Assembly: GCA_951640195.1 (NCBI GenBank)
Contig: OX621163.1
Location: 2,666,001 to 2,730,000, forward strand
DNA from: Porpolomopsis calyptriformis
Taxonomy: Eukaryota > Basidiomycota > Agaricomycetes > Agaricales > Hygrophoraceae
Direction of reading: 5' to 3'
Length of the DNA stretch: 64,000 bases
Position 1 is the stretch's first letter. The number at the start of each line of letters is the position of its first letter. Below are positions 45,101 through 57,492 of this stretch, in pieces. Below the pieces are notes generated by a model that saw only the letters and a program-made list of their open reading frames with translations, was not told the origin of the DNA and did no database searches. A program made the position numbers and the translations under genes.

Positions 45101-48100
45101 AATTGCCCCCAGTACATCATGTCAATCACCACATACCTCTTATCAATGAAGATAAGAAGTATAATTACTACCTTCTGAGATGTCTGGACTCACTAAAGCC
45201 TCAGATTATAGCAAAGATCACGTGGTATACATGCACTGGATGGTGGGAATCAGTGCAAACCAATCAAGCAGCTCCGATGCTGTGCATTCCAAAAAAGAAT
45301 GGCACTCTACAGACACCAATTGATTGTTGTAAATGCAAGGACAATACTTTGAAGGATGTTACGCCCTTTCTAGACCAAGACCAGATCAGATATGATGTGG
45401 CCGGCAGAACAATAAGGTCAAAAATCGACTTATCAGATGCTTATGAGCAGGTACGGACAGTACCTGAAGACGTGCATAAAAGCACATTTGCAACTATATA
45501 TGGAACCTACAATGCAGATAGGAGACTGCAATGCACCCGCTACATTCCAGCAGGTAATAACAATAATCTTTGAGATTTCATTGGCATATTCATGCATGCA
45601 TATCTCGATGATCTATTCGTCTATAGTGCTTCTGTCTCAGAGCATGAAAACACTTGGGTCTTGTGTTTGGTAAACTATGAGAATACAAGTTCTACCTCCA
45701 AGAGGAGAAGTGCGAACTGTATGCTGACATTATTGACTGTCTAGGACATAAGATAGATGATAAAGGGCTACACACAGATGCCAATAAAATGGCAAGAATA
45801 TGCGATTGGCGACAACCACGCAATTACAATGATGTCCAGAAATGTATAGGACTCATACAATATCTGGCGCATTTCCTACCAGATATCTCAAGTTATACAG
45901 GGCCTTTAGCAGCCATAACAGCAAATGGGCAACCATTCATGTGGAGACCAATCCACGATAAATGCTTTGAAATGATAAAGCAGATATGCTGCTCGACACC
46001 TATACTAGTGCTGATACATCACAAGAAAGATAAACCTATATGGGTCATCTGCGATGCATCAATACATGGCATCGGTGCAATGTATGGACAAGGTCCTACC
46101 TGGCAAACCTGCAGACCAGCAGGATTTAGGTCGTGAAAGTTTATGGATGCTCAACAGAATTATCATATGTTCAAGCATAAAATGATCATGATACTTGAAG
46201 CCTTCCTTAAATGGGAGGACAAATTGATAGGATATTGGGTTCACATTGTGACCAACCATCAAGCTCTTGAGTTTTTCAAGATGCAAAGACATCTGTCTAG
46301 CCAACAAGCTTGTTGGATAGAATACCTATCAAGATTTGACTTTGATATAACATACATCAAAGGGCAACTGAATAAAGTTGCCAATGCATTATCACATTAT
46401 TATGAAAGTGATACATGGTATGACACTCATCCTATGAGCAACTACATAGATGTAGATATACGTCTAGACCCAGAAAAAGATGATCTCCCTTGGGATTATC
46501 TAAATGAAATTAGTACTGGAGCCATCAAAATGAAGGCTATCCAGGTCATTGAAGACATTCAATGATGCTGAAGCAATCATCTCCTCAAAAGAGAAGAAGA
46601 TAGAGATGTGCAAGCGGCAGCACTCACACTAGTTCTGATTCTAGAAATAGAACCGATGAAAAAATTAAGATTGTCCCTGGATAATCCAATGATATTCTAA
46701 TCCTGTAAATGGGGAGAGAACTTGCACACTCACATAGAGCATGATGAATCACTGATAGTAGCGATTCATGGAGGATACTTATCTGACGCATTATTCAGCA
46801 AGGTTCTTGAAAACCCTAATCACCATAAGGCATTCACTGTCCATGAAGGCCTGATTTGGTCCAAGAATTTGGGGGGAGAGGAAGTACTATGTATCCCATC
46901 CACAAAGATGGGACAAGAATCAATTTTCGGCCTAATCATTGATCAAGCACACTCAATAGTGGGCTATTGTGGTCCACAATGTCCTGCCGACTACATAAGA
47001 CGATGGTACTGGTGGCCTAAGATATTTAGCCATGTTAAACAATTCTGCAAGTCATGTCAGACTTGTCAAACATTGAAAGATGATATGCAGCGCCTGACAG
47101 GACTGTTGCACTCATTACCCATACCCACGAAACCATGGCAATCAATCGGAATGGACTTTATTGGTCTGTTTCCCAAAATTGATGGGTACAATTACCTATG
47201 GGTAGTAATTTGTCGAATGACATTAATGATCCACCTGATACTGGTGAATACCCAAATGAAAGCATCAGAGCTTTCGTGGATCTACTTAAAAGAAGTAGTA
47301 AGGCTTCACGGCCTTCCTGAAAGTATAGTCTTGGACAGAGACTCGAAATTTACCTCCAAATGGTGGAGCAAACTTCATAGGCTCTTAGGAGCTAAACTGT
47401 TGATGTCTACATCATTCCATCCTCAGATGGATGGTGCAACTCAATGAGCTAATCATTCAATAGGTCAAATCCTCTGAGCGACTGTAAGCTCAGATCAATG
47501 AGACTGGATCGCAAAGATCCCTATGACCGAATTCGCGATTAACGTGAGTATCAGTGAAGCTACAGGCTTTGCCCCATTTGAGCTGAACAGAGCATATATG
47601 CCCACTATGATTAAGCAGGTAGAAAATACCGCTGAGACACTACCAGGTGTCCAAGCTTTTGCTCAACAAGCGCTGCAGAATCTGGCAGCTGCCCACAATG
47701 CAATCATTGCACATCACGTATTTCAAAGGCACTATGCTAATCAGCATAGAAGGGAAGAACCATCAATAAAAGTAAACAACTTCGTGTATCTATCAACCAA
47801 GAACCTTAAACTACCACAAGGTAGAGTAGGGAAACTACTGCCAAGGTTCATTGGGCTGTACAAAGTCATATGGGCTTTTCCTAATGAATCCAACTATAAG
47901 TTGGAACTCCCCAACAAGCTCGCGAAGCAACAGATTCATCCATGCTTTCATGTAAATTTGCTGCATCCACACCATCCAAATGATGATGCGTTATTCCCTA
48001 ACCGAGTATTAGTAAATGCTTATGACTTTGGTGAACCACTTCAAACTGAATAGTTAGTCAACAAAATAGTCAGCTATAGGTGGGACAACTGAAAACTTGA

Positions 48101-48245
48101 GCTGGAGGTTCGTTGGAACCTCGGAGACACAACATGGGAGCCTATCTCATCGTGTAAAGAGCTTAGTGCTCTAGATAAGTACCTAACCCTAATGGGTGTA
48201 GATACCCCTCATCAACTGCTGAGACAGCCAGTTAAGAGGCACTGA
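42123..48245 (+). pseudogene. gag-pol: Gag-pol of chromovirus C, frameshifted
   Basis: Collinear with B. Compared with B it carries a 4-base duplication near 43700, an 11-base deletion near 45509 (between short atac repeats), and single-base losses near 45570 and 45650. Many TGA, TAG and TAA codons are present. The protease DTGS (near 44425) and the RT YLDD (near 45600) are intact. The integrase Glu reads Gln (CAA 47442-47444) and is followed by TGA, so the integrase is dead. The zinc knuckle reads CYACGKFGHYATNPKC. The chromodomain is recognisable at 48060-48230 with stops. The final TGA at 48243 matches that of B. Confidence 0.92.
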
Positions 48246-48302
48246 ATGCTAACCGCACTCAGAGCCTTGAGGTGTGCCAACAAGCACACCTTGTATGCGT
48301 GC

Positions 48303-48919
48303 TGATATGACCCCTCCATCCCCTGAGCACTGTATATTCAACTATACGAATACTAAACACCTATTAAGTCCTTCAAACATGAACTCAAACCCTCCGAACA
48401 CTCCTGATAGCTCCTGAACATCCCGAATGAGTTCGAGATTCATCGAACGCTCCGAATGCAATCGAAGCTTTCCAAACGCGAATGAAAGTTTGTATATCAA
48501 AGGGAAGACACTATTCAAAGGCATCGGTTCTCTTCTATTTCTCCCTTTTCACTTGATTCCTTCATTCCCATTCACTACTTTCCCCTTAGATCATTAGAGA
48601 GGCTCCCCTTTTATCATATACACTCAAAGGGATCCTTGTACTAGAAGATATATATACTGTATGTTGTAGCTAGTAATCCAACAAGTTAGATATTCACTTC
48701 TCTCTCGCTTTCGAGTCTAGATCCTCTCTAGATCTTCTAAGACTTCTTCATTCGATCTTCCGATTCTTCTGATTCTTCCGATTCCCTGATCAATCATGTT
48801 CGCGAACGATCGAAGACTCTCTTTCCACGATTATCGATCATAGGCTGAGTCGAGACTCTTTATAGTCATCCTCACACCTTGTTCTGTGTTCGGTTCTCAT
48901 ACACAAAGCAGATGTATCA
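48303..48919 (+). repeat. Element D 5' LTR
   Basis: TGATATGACCCC...GATGTATCA. The first 200 bp are rich in CpG, TG and CA differences from the 3' LTR; the rest is nearly identical. Confidence 0.93.
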
Positions 48920-48922
48920 TTT

Positions 48923-48940
48923 TGGAGCCCACTGCGAGGG
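48923..48940 (+). other. Candidate primer-binding site of element D
   Basis: TGGAGCCCACTGCGAGGG lies three bases after the 5' LTR and starts with TGG, complementary to the CCA end of a tRNA. The tRNA was not identified. Confidence 0.6.
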
Positions 48941-49210
48941 CCCACTATTAAATCTTAAAAGATTCCTTCGACTCAGTCCTTCGAACCGCCATTCCCAACA
49001 CACAATCGAGTCACTTGAAGTACTACCCTACAAGATAGATTCACTCGGAACACCAATCCGACCCAACTAACACTTCCCAGCTCTCAAATAAATTGAAATT
49101 CAACTTCGATCAACCAACCCGATTCACCTGATGAACCCTCTTCTACCTTATCACTTTCGTCTTTATCCTCAATTTCTATAACAACAATAACGACTCCACC
49201 AACTCTAGTT

Positions 49211-51300
49211 ATGCCCACTCGTGGTCACTCAACCACCCCGAAGTTCAATCCCAAACAACCTCGTGAACTTCGAAGATACTTCCAAGACCTCAGAGGTCTT
49301 TTCGCTAATTGTAGCATCACCAACGACAATGCTAAGAAGACTTACGCTTGCAAATACGTCGACATTGATACCTCTGAACTCTGGGAATACCAAACAGAGT
49401 TCCAAGCTGGACATACGTTTGACAAATTCGTCACCGCCATCTATAAGCTATACCCAGGATCAGAAGACGATCGAAAGTGGTCCATCGCCAACATGGACAA
49501 GATAGTCAGAGAACAGCTTCAACTAGGGATCATGAACACAAACGAACTCGGAGCATATTTCCAATCGTTCCTTGCGATTACTAAATTCCTGCGATTGAAA
49601 AACAGAATCTCCAAAGCAGAACAAAGTCACGCCTTCATCTGAGGATTCCAACCCGAACTCTGGACTAGAATCATCCGACGACTGGAGATCAAGTTCCCCA
49701 ATCACTTCCCCAATGATCCTTACGGGGTAAATGATATCAATGAGGCGGCCTATTTCATTCTATATGGAACGTCTCTGAACACCTTTCTACCGCGTGAAAC
49801 AACGACTTCAATGACAACTACTACCCCCGCCACTAAACAAGAAGACCTCAGTGTCTTCATGGAAAAACTAATAACTACGCTCGTCAAAACCCTGGACAAT
49901 AGAGGTCCCCCTAAATGAAACCTGCCCCCTTGATCGCCACAAACATCGGAACGACGACCCAACGCTCCTGACCCATTCGAACCGAAAACCTGCATCTTCT
50001 GCGGAAGTCCCGATCATTTCATCGGAAGCTGCCCAACCTGCCGCGAATATATCCAAAACAGTTGATGCAAGAAGAACTTCGAAGGAAGGATTGTACTCCC
50101 GAACGACAGGTTCATCCCCCAGCAAATGCCAGGAAAAACCCTGAAAGAATGAATGGACAAATGGTATAAGCAAAACCTGACTCCGACCACTGGAATGATG
50201 TACGGAATTTCAGCAGGTATCCAATGCAATCCAGTGACCAAGAGTTACCAACTATCCGCCGACGAATGGATCGCTGCTCTTGAAAAAGAGATTTTCATGT
50301 TAAGGAGCAAGAAGACCTTTGATGGAGTAGAGATAGTTCGGCCTCGATAACAAGAACCCGAGAAAGAGAAAGCAGCCGACAAAACATTGAGTGCTCCGAT
50401 CACAAACACCCTGACTCAACCTGCTACGACGGAACATCCGTTCACGAAAGCGAAAGAGTCTAACTATGTACTGCCCCACATCTGAAACTTTGGCTCTCCG
50501 ATGGCAAAGAGAGACAAAGACCCCTCATACCACACTCAAGCACCGATCCAAGACTCGAAGATCACCTCCGATGTCTATACTTGTTCGATGAAGACCCCTT
50601 GTGTCACACTTTCCCCTGAAGAGTTGCTATCCCTCTCACCTGAAGTCCAATTGAAGGTTCAAGAGGCAGTAACCCCTAAATGAACTTAGCCTCCTAGTCG
50701 ACCGATCGCAGTCAAAACCGTCGAAGTGGAAGCAATTCTGAATGACGCTCTTCCCTATTGTGACGATGACGATTGTTCCATCACCATTCCCAACCCCTAC
50801 GAATCATATCTGAACACCCTCTCATCTGATGAAACCCCTCACACCGTTACTGTCGTGAAGGAATCGCACGCTCTCCAATCGATCATCATGTTGATTGATC
50901 ATAAAGAAATGATGGAATGTATCATCAATCCCAGATGTCAAATTATCGCTATGTCCGAAGCCGTTTGCCACGACCTAGGACTGATCTATGACCCGACTAT
51001 CTAACTAAACATGCAATCGGCTAACGGCGAAATAGACCAATTGTTAGGTCTCATGAGAAATGTCCCCTGTTAGATAGGCAACATAACCCTCTATCTCCAG
51101 ATTCATGTGATTTGCGCTCCCACCTATGATATCTTGCTCGGAAGACCATTCAATGTGTTAGCTCAAAGCCTTGTCAAGAATTTCACCGACGAAAACCAGA
51201 CGATCACTATTTGCAATCTGAATAGTGGAAGGACCGTCACGATTCCGACAGTTCCACGAGGTCTACTGAAGCATCGTTCAGATTTTTGCTCATTGAGGAT
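49211..51300 (+). pseudogene. gag: Element D gag and protease
   Basis: From ATG 49211 (MPTRGHSTTPKFNPKQP): a Gag capsid-like region (LRRYFQDLRGLFANC, LWEYQTEFQAGHTFDKF), then a zinc knuckle CIFCGSPDHFIGSCPTC near 49991. The protease-like domain at 50880-51300 reads MMECIINPRCQIIAMSEAVC and AYDILLGRPF-like TYDILLGRPF. In related basidiomycete elements this motif is DPG; here Asp reads Asn (AAT 50927-50929) and Gly reads Arg, both G-to-A changes at former CpG. In-frame stops are almost all TGA. Near 51290, at a T5 run, the frame changes into pol, either by an indel or by frameshifting. Confidence 0.83.
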
Positions 51301-54300
51301 TTGATTCCTGATCAAGGAGAGATCGCGATAATTCTAGATTATGACCACGCTATGTCTATGCTATCTGTCAATTCCTGTGCACCTCTATGCGCAACAAATA
51401 AAGTTTCAACAGTTTCCCATGCTTATTTATCCACTTGTGACCTCCCCGACCTAATCTCTAAATCTCGATCAACTAGCAATTGACCTTCCAATTCCGACCA
51501 TCTTGATCGATCAATGGAAATTGCAACCTTCCTCACATCAAAAAAGAAATATAAACCCGTCTCAAAGAAAGTTCGCTCTGTAGTAGCTGAACTCCCTGAT
51601 AAATTCTGAATCATTTGGAAAATCCTTGGTGATCCACTCGCAGACATGCCAACACTCAACCCGAACCCCCCGACGTTTACTCTGACCGAACAATATACAA
51701 CCGAACGAATGGAGCTTTTCGATAAAGCTCACCCCGGAGATTTCCTTTGGCCTCAGGAAAGGGCTCTCCTTCATGATTTCATGAGAAAGCAAGATCTCGC
51801 CTTCACCTGGAATAACTCTGAATGAGGACATTTCAGATCCGACTTTTTCCCTCCCATTGATCTCCCAGTAGTACCACATACGCCTTGGGTACAGAAGAAT
51901 ATTCCGATTCCCCCAGGGATCTACCATGAAGTCTGCAAAGTTATCCAGCGAAAAATCGATGCTGGTGTCTACAAACCCTCGAACTCCTCCTACCGATCGC
52001 GATGGTTCACTGTCTTAAAGAAAGGAGGGAAAGAACTTAGAATCATTCACAGTCTCGAACCACTCAATCAAGTCACGATTTGACACTTGGGAGTGATGCC
52101 AATCCCCGAACACTTGGCCGAACAGTTCGGCGGTCAATCCTGCAGCGCTATGTTCGATCTTTATGTCAGATATGATAAATGAGTAATTGCGCCTTCATCT
52201 CGCAATCTAACCACATTCCAAACACCCTATGGGGCTCATCAACTAGTTACCCTACCCATGGGATGGACCAATTCTGTGCCTGTTTTCCATGACGACGTCA
52301 CCCATATTCTCCAACTGGAGATTCCTGAATTTACAATCCCCTATATCGACGATATCCCTGTAAAGGGTCCTGCGACTCGATACGTACTCCCTGACGGATC
52401 CTATGAAACAATTCCAGAGAATGACGGAATCCGACGATTTGTGTGGGAACACTTCGGGAATCTCAATCAGATAGTCCAGCGAATGAAATACTGTGGTGGA
52501 ACCATGTCAGGCTATAAATCATTCTTGTGCACAGAAGAAACCACTATTCTTGGACACCGATGTACTCACTTAGGACAACTACCGGATGAATCGCGTGTCT
52601 CAGCGATCCGAAACTGGGGTCCCTGTAAGGACCTCTCCGAAGTTCGAGCCTTCCTTGGCACTATTGGCATCATTCAGATTTTCATTCGCAACTTCGCGCA
52701 TTGAGCGAACCACCTAGTCAAGCTCACTAGGAAAGATATGCCCTTCGAATTCAGTCCCAATCAACTCGCCACTCAAGAGGACCTAAAACAAGCTCTTCTA
52801 GAATCGCCTGCTCTACAAGTACTCGATTATACTTCTGACGCTCCTGTCATACTCGCTGTCGACACCTCACATATTGCGGTTGGCTTTCACCTGTGCCAAT
52901 GCGATCCTAACAACCCGAAGAAAAGGTACTATAATCGTTTCGGTTCAATCACATTGAACGATCGAGAAAGAAGGTTCTCCCAGCTGAAACTCGAAATCTA
53001 CGGTCTCTATCGAGCTTTGTGATTGCTCCGACTCTACCTCATCAGTGTTCGGAACCTCATTATAGAAGTCGACGCTCGCTATATCAAGGGAATGCTAGCG
53101 AACCCAGACATCGCGCCTCAAGCCAGTATTAACAGATGGATCGTAGTGATCCTAACGTTCCATTTTACCTTGGTACATGTCGCTGGTTCGAACCACGGTC
53201 CCGACGGTCTCTCTCAATGCCCCCGACAGCCTGATGACCAAGACGACAAAGAGCTGATCGATAAAGACTTCAACAATTGCATTGATTGCGTTCACGGATT
53301 AATGCACCATATTAATGATTCACCCGCGTCCCGAATGAAAACCCTCCAATTGCCAACCTCAGTTTACTCACAGAGTAAACATTTCAGTGAGGAGGAGGAG
53401 GACCCTATCCACTCACGTACCGATTCCTACAACATCGTTCCGCGATTGGAAGCAGCTCAGCAAGACAATCGATGACTCATCCTGGTTCAAAAATGGCTCT
53501 TAGATCTCGAACGACTGAGCAACATGTCCGACAGCGACTACGCAAGCTTTATATGATACTGCGAAGAGTTCTTCATTGACAACCACCGACTATGGCGAAA
53601 AGATAGACAAGGCGTTCATAAATTAGTCATCAATCCAGATTGCCGATTAGCAATCATGACAGAACTTCATGATCGAACAGGCCACAAGGCTATTTTTGCT
53701 ACCCGATTGATCGTTTCTGAACACTTCTGGTGGCCTCATATGGCACCCGACATAGTCTGGTTCGTTCAGATGTGTCATACCTGTCAGGTTCACCAAACCA
53801 TGCAAGCCCTCATTCCTCCAACCGTCTCTACGCTAGCTCCCCTTTTCGCTAAAATCTATGTCGACACTATGCATATGCCCCAATCTGGCCCATTTCGATA
53901 TATAGTCCAAGGGTGATGCTCCCTTACCCACTATCCCAAATTTCGAATGCTTCAATTGGAAACAGTGAAATCGATTGGTGAATGGATCTTCGAGGATATA
54001 ATCTGTCGTTGGGGCTCTCTTTGAGAAATCGTCACAGATAATGGAATGGCCTTCTTAGGAGCTGTAGATTACCTCACCAAGCGCTATCAAATCAACCACA
54101 TTCGCATCAGCAGATACAACTCTCACGCGAACGGAATAGTTGAATGATCTCACTTCGACGTACGACAATCGCTATTCAAAGCCGTCGATGGCGATCAGAA
54201 GCAATGGTCGATCAGAGCCTACTCTGTATTCTGGGCTGAGCGTGTCACTACCTGAAAGCGATTGGGATGCTCACCCTACTTTGCCATCACTGGATCTCAG

Positions 54301-54825
54301 CCATTGCTTCCTCTAGATATTTCTGAAGCAACATATCTCCTTCCCGCTCCAGATTCAGTTCTGTCGACGACTGACCTAATTTTGCAATGCGTGATCGCTC
54401 TGTAGAAACAAGACACTGACTTAGAGCAACTTTGATCGAAGGTTCTTGCTGCTCACCTACGATCTGCCATTCGATTCGAGAAGAAACACAAGAAGACCAT
54501 TCGCGACTACGACTTCAAGACTGGCAATCTCATACTCATTCGGAACACAAAAATCGAGAAGTCTCTCAATCGGAAGATGCGTCCTCAATACCTAGGACCC
54601 CTGGTCGTGATATCTTAAAACCTAGGGAAAGCTTATATCATCGCAGAGCTCGACGGATCTGTCTTACATCGTCCGATCACTGAGTTTAGAGTCATCCCAT
54701 ACTTCACTCGAAGGTCGATCGCAATTCCAAAATGATTCCTCAACATATCAACTTCATGACTTAGAGACATGGAATGTTCGCTAGCTAGCGAACCACTCAA
54801 TAGTATTGCGATCGAGGACTTGTAA
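51286..54825 (+). pseudogene. pol: Element D pol: RT, RNase H, integrase
   Basis: RT has RIIHSLEPLNQV, FQTPYGAHQLVTLPMGWTNS and the catalytic YIDD (IPYIDDIPV, near 52340). RNase H has VILAVDTSHIAVGF and the terminal VAGSNHGPDGLSQ. Integrase has an H2C2 zinc domain (HDRTGH ... CHTCQ), first Asp in YVDTMHMP, second in VTDNGMAF and Glu in HANGIVE. All of these are present. The frame ends at TAA 54823-54825 after several TGA codons that match Arg or Trp positions. No chromodomain is seen at the C-terminus. An internal copy of the polypurine tract lies at 53378-53397. Confidence 0.9.
53378..53397 (+). other. Internal polypurine tract copy in element D
   Basis: aacatttcagtgaggaggag is identical to 56669-56688, directly before the 3' LTR. 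Here it lies inside the pol frame between RNase H and integrase. Ty1 and lentiviruses have central polypurine tracts, so a central plus-strand primer is plausible. Confidence 0.55.
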
Positions 54826-54956
54826 CCTGCCGTAATGAAACTCTACGCAATCTTTTTCATTTCAAGTCTTTCTTTCATTTTTTTTAGAATCAAAAAATAC
54901 AATTTTAGAGGAGAAGACTAGAGGCTACAAAAATTAAAACAAGACAAAGTATAAAT

Positions 54957-56522
54957 CTACAAATTCTCTAAAACCAATTCCTCTTCCTTTTCTTCTAAAC
55001 CCCTTAGAATCTCTTCAAGAACAACAATCCATGCTTTTACATGCGCTTTCTCCTCCACAATCGCTGCCAACACCTCTCACGACTTGTCTTCATCGACAGC
55101 TGCCGCCTTCGCCTTTCCCTTCTGACCCGCAATCGGCTGGGTCGTGTCCTTCGAGCTTTCGCCCACCATTTCCTCCTCGAAAGGTGGGGTCTCATCGATA
55201 TAAACCATAGGACCTATAGAAACAAGAGATTAGAAAAAGAAAAACAATAGAAAAAGAATTACTTACGAGATACAGCCCTTGCTGATTCCTGAACCCCCTT
55301 CTTCGACTCTTCTGCCATCGCCAACTTGTTCGCGCCCTTCGACTCCCCCTTGGGCTGTGGCTTGAATTTCTTCCCCAATCACATTTCCCCCTTCCAATAG
55401 TACCCGCACTTATCTGTTACGCACTTGGCGCATAATGGATTGGTGGGGTTGATTTCGCATTCCATGCCAACCTTTTTGCAGAAATCACACTACGAAATAA
55501 AAGAGTCCATTAGTAAAAACAAAATGAATAGAGAAACAAGACTTACCTTGCCCTCGACTGGGCGCAGGGTCTCCTCCATTGCCTTTTGCTTGTGGTACTC
55601 CCGCGTCGTGATCGCAGGGAGCGACCGTCCCTTCGCCGCCATCCTCTCCCAATGCGCTGCCTTTGACTGCTCAACCTGTTCTTCAGCAGTCAGCAATTGC
55701 GCTGCTGCCGCTGATTCGTTTTCGCCATCCGGGGGCTGGTGCCTATCCTCCGTCATCTCTGTCATCGCCCCCGTCGTGTCTGGCATGTCAGCTGACACTT
55801 CCACCACCTTTGTTCCGCCTTCACCCTCCGCCTTTTCCGTCTCTCGATGGAACTCCTCCTTGTCAATCTTCCCGTCCAAAAGCAACTGGAGGAGCCTCTC
55901 ATAGGCTTCCTCCATCCACTTCCGGTCCTCTGCATCTCGTACCTCCCGTTCTTCTCGCTCCCGCTTCTCTCATACCTCTCACTCCACCCTCTCGACCCAC
56001 TCATGCTCCTCTCATTCCTCTTGTTCCTCACACTCCACTCGCTCTCGCTCCTCTCACTCCTCGCGCTCGACCCTCTCTCATTCCTCCCATGCAGACATCT
56101 CTGCCCTCTCCCTCGCCTCGCATTCCTCTTCTGCCCTTCACTCCTGCTCGACCCTCTCCACCTCCACTTTCTCTTCGACCTCCCAATGCACCACCTCTGC
56201 CAGTCTCGGTATCAACAACTCCCCCACCTATTCCAACCACTCTCACTCTTCGAAAGTGTCGAAGGTCTCACGGGCCTCCTTTTGCCACGCGACGACCTTG
56301 TCATCCATCAATGTTTGCTTCAGGGCCTTGACGACCCGATTATATGTGATCTAAAAGATGGATTAGCAAAGAAAAACAACTAAAAAACACGAGACTTACC
56401 AGCAGTTTACAAAACTGTTGCCCCCAGACTTTATAGTCTTCAGGTTTGGCAACTCCATCCGGAAGCAACTTCATCTGGTCGCTGATCTTCTGTTTTGCAA
56501 TAGTAATAACGTTCTTCGACAT
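54957..56522 (-). pseudogene. Antisense four-exon gene inside element D
   Basis: Minus strand. Exon 1 56522-56400 (ATG, MSKNVITIAKQK...FCKLL), intron 49 bp (56399-56351), exon 2 56350-55547, intron 57 bp (55546-55490), exon 3 55489-55267, intron 53 bp (55266-55214), exon 4 55213-54957 (TAG). All introns start GTAAGT and end TAG, and the 123, 804 and 223+257 base exons join in one frame of 469 codons. Exon 2 encodes a Glu/Arg-rich coiled coil. Exon 3 opens with the six-cysteine cluster CDFCKKVGMEC...LCAKCVTDKC (CX2CX6CX8CX2CX4C), like Zn2Cys6 but with shorter final spacing. About ten nonsense codons remain, nine of them TGA, matching CGA decay. It runs toward pol, ending 131 bp from the pol stop. 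A regulatory protein is a guess; the family is not recognised. Confidence 0.78.
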
Positions 56523-56610
56523 CTTGAATAACTTGATGCAGTTTTCTTGGCATTGTGGTACACAATTTGGAAGACAGTTGTGTCTAAAGATGAATGTGAC
56601 ACACTGGTCA

Positions 56611-56623
56611 CACTTATAAATGT
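56611..56623 (-). promoter_or_regulatory. TATA-like element upstream of the antisense gene
   Basis: The minus strand reads CATTTATAAGTG about 95 bp before the proposed ATG, inside element D just next to its 3' LTR. Confidence 0.4.
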
Positions 56624-56668
56624 GCCTCGGCAACTACCAGCAAATCACGTGATTGACTGAGGACAGTT

Positions 56669-56689
56669 AACATTTCAGTGAGGAGGAGA
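56669..56689 (+). other. Element D polypurine tract
   Basis: The purine-rich run gaggaggaga at the LTR border follows aacatttcagt. The same 20-base string recurs at 53378-53397. Confidence 0.8.
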
Positions 56690-57306
56690 TGATACGACCC
56701 CTCCATCCCCTGAGCACCGTATATTCAACTATACGAATACTAGATGCCTATCAAGTCCTTTGAACATGAACTCAAACCCTCTGAATGCTCCCGATAGCTC
56801 CTGAACATCCCGAACAAGTTCAAGATTCATCGAATGCTCCGAACACGATCAAAGCTTTCCGAATGCAAATGAAAGTTTGTATATCAAAGGGAAGACACTA
56901 TTCAAAGGCATCAGTTCTCTTCTATTTCTCCCTTTTCACTTGATTCCTTCATTCCCATTCACTACTTTCCCCTTAGATCATTAGAGAGGCTCCCCTTTTA
57001 TTATATACACTCAAAGGGATCCTTGTACTAGAAGATATATATACTGTATGTTGTAGCTAGTGATCCAACAAGTTAGATATTCGCTTCTCTCTTGCTTTCG
57101 AGTCTAGATCCTCTCTAGATCATCTAAGACTTCTTCATTCGATCTTCCAATTCTTCCAATTCTTCTGATTCCCCGATCGATCACATTTGCGAATGATCGA
57201 AGGCTCTCTTTCCATGATTATCGATCATAGGCTGAGTCGAGACTCTTTATAGTCATTCTCGCACCTTGTTCTGTGTTCAGTTCTCATACACGAAGCAGAC
57301 GTATCA
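56690..57306 (+). repeat. Element D 3' LTR
   Basis: TGATACGACCCC...GACGTATCA, partner of 48303-48919. It keeps some CpG sites that read TG or CA in the 5' LTR, and the reverse. Confidence 0.93.
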
Positions 57307-57442
57307 GCGCTAAACCAAGTGCAACCGATAATTGCCTTAATCAGCAATCAATAGACCAGACATACCTGGTCTAGTGGCAGACTCACCCCAATTGGGGTAA
57401 TTAGAGGCACTAGAATGATGCCACAAGTCTAAGCGTGACTTG

Positions 57443-57450
57443 TATAAAAG
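57443..57450 (+). promoter_or_regulatory. TATA box for ORF3 in copy C
   Basis: TATAAAAG, 43 bp before ATG 57493, the counterpart of 36636-36643. The element D insertion lies upstream of it, so it stays with ORF3. Confidence 0.6.
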
Positions 57451-57492
57451 TATAACAAACAAAAAACAACAGTAGAAAATTTTCTACCATGT

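Larger units (their letters stand above)
48303..57306 (+). mobile_element. Gypsy element D with an antisense gene
   Basis: 617-bp LTRs (48303-48919, 56690-57306) bracket a gag-pol on the plus strand and, between pol and the 3' LTR, an intron-containing gene on the minus strand. It is inserted in the spacer between gag-pol and ORF3 of copy C. The flanks gtgc (48299-48302) and gcgc (57307-57310) are a 4-bp duplication with one mismatch. A related solo LTR at 16091-16643 has a perfect 4-bp duplication. Confidence 0.93.

Noticed and set aside
49211..54825. Frequent in-frame TGA suggested that TGA may encode an amino acid in this organism.
   Set aside because: At matching positions other copies have CGA, CAA or TGG, TGG is used normally for Trp in the same frames, and TAG stops also occur. 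CpG decay explains it.
55663..56383. Long open frames on the plus strand, opposite the antisense gene of element D.
   Set aside because: They are Pro/Ser/Leu-rich shadows of the Glu/Arg-rich exon 2 on the other strand and show no family motif.
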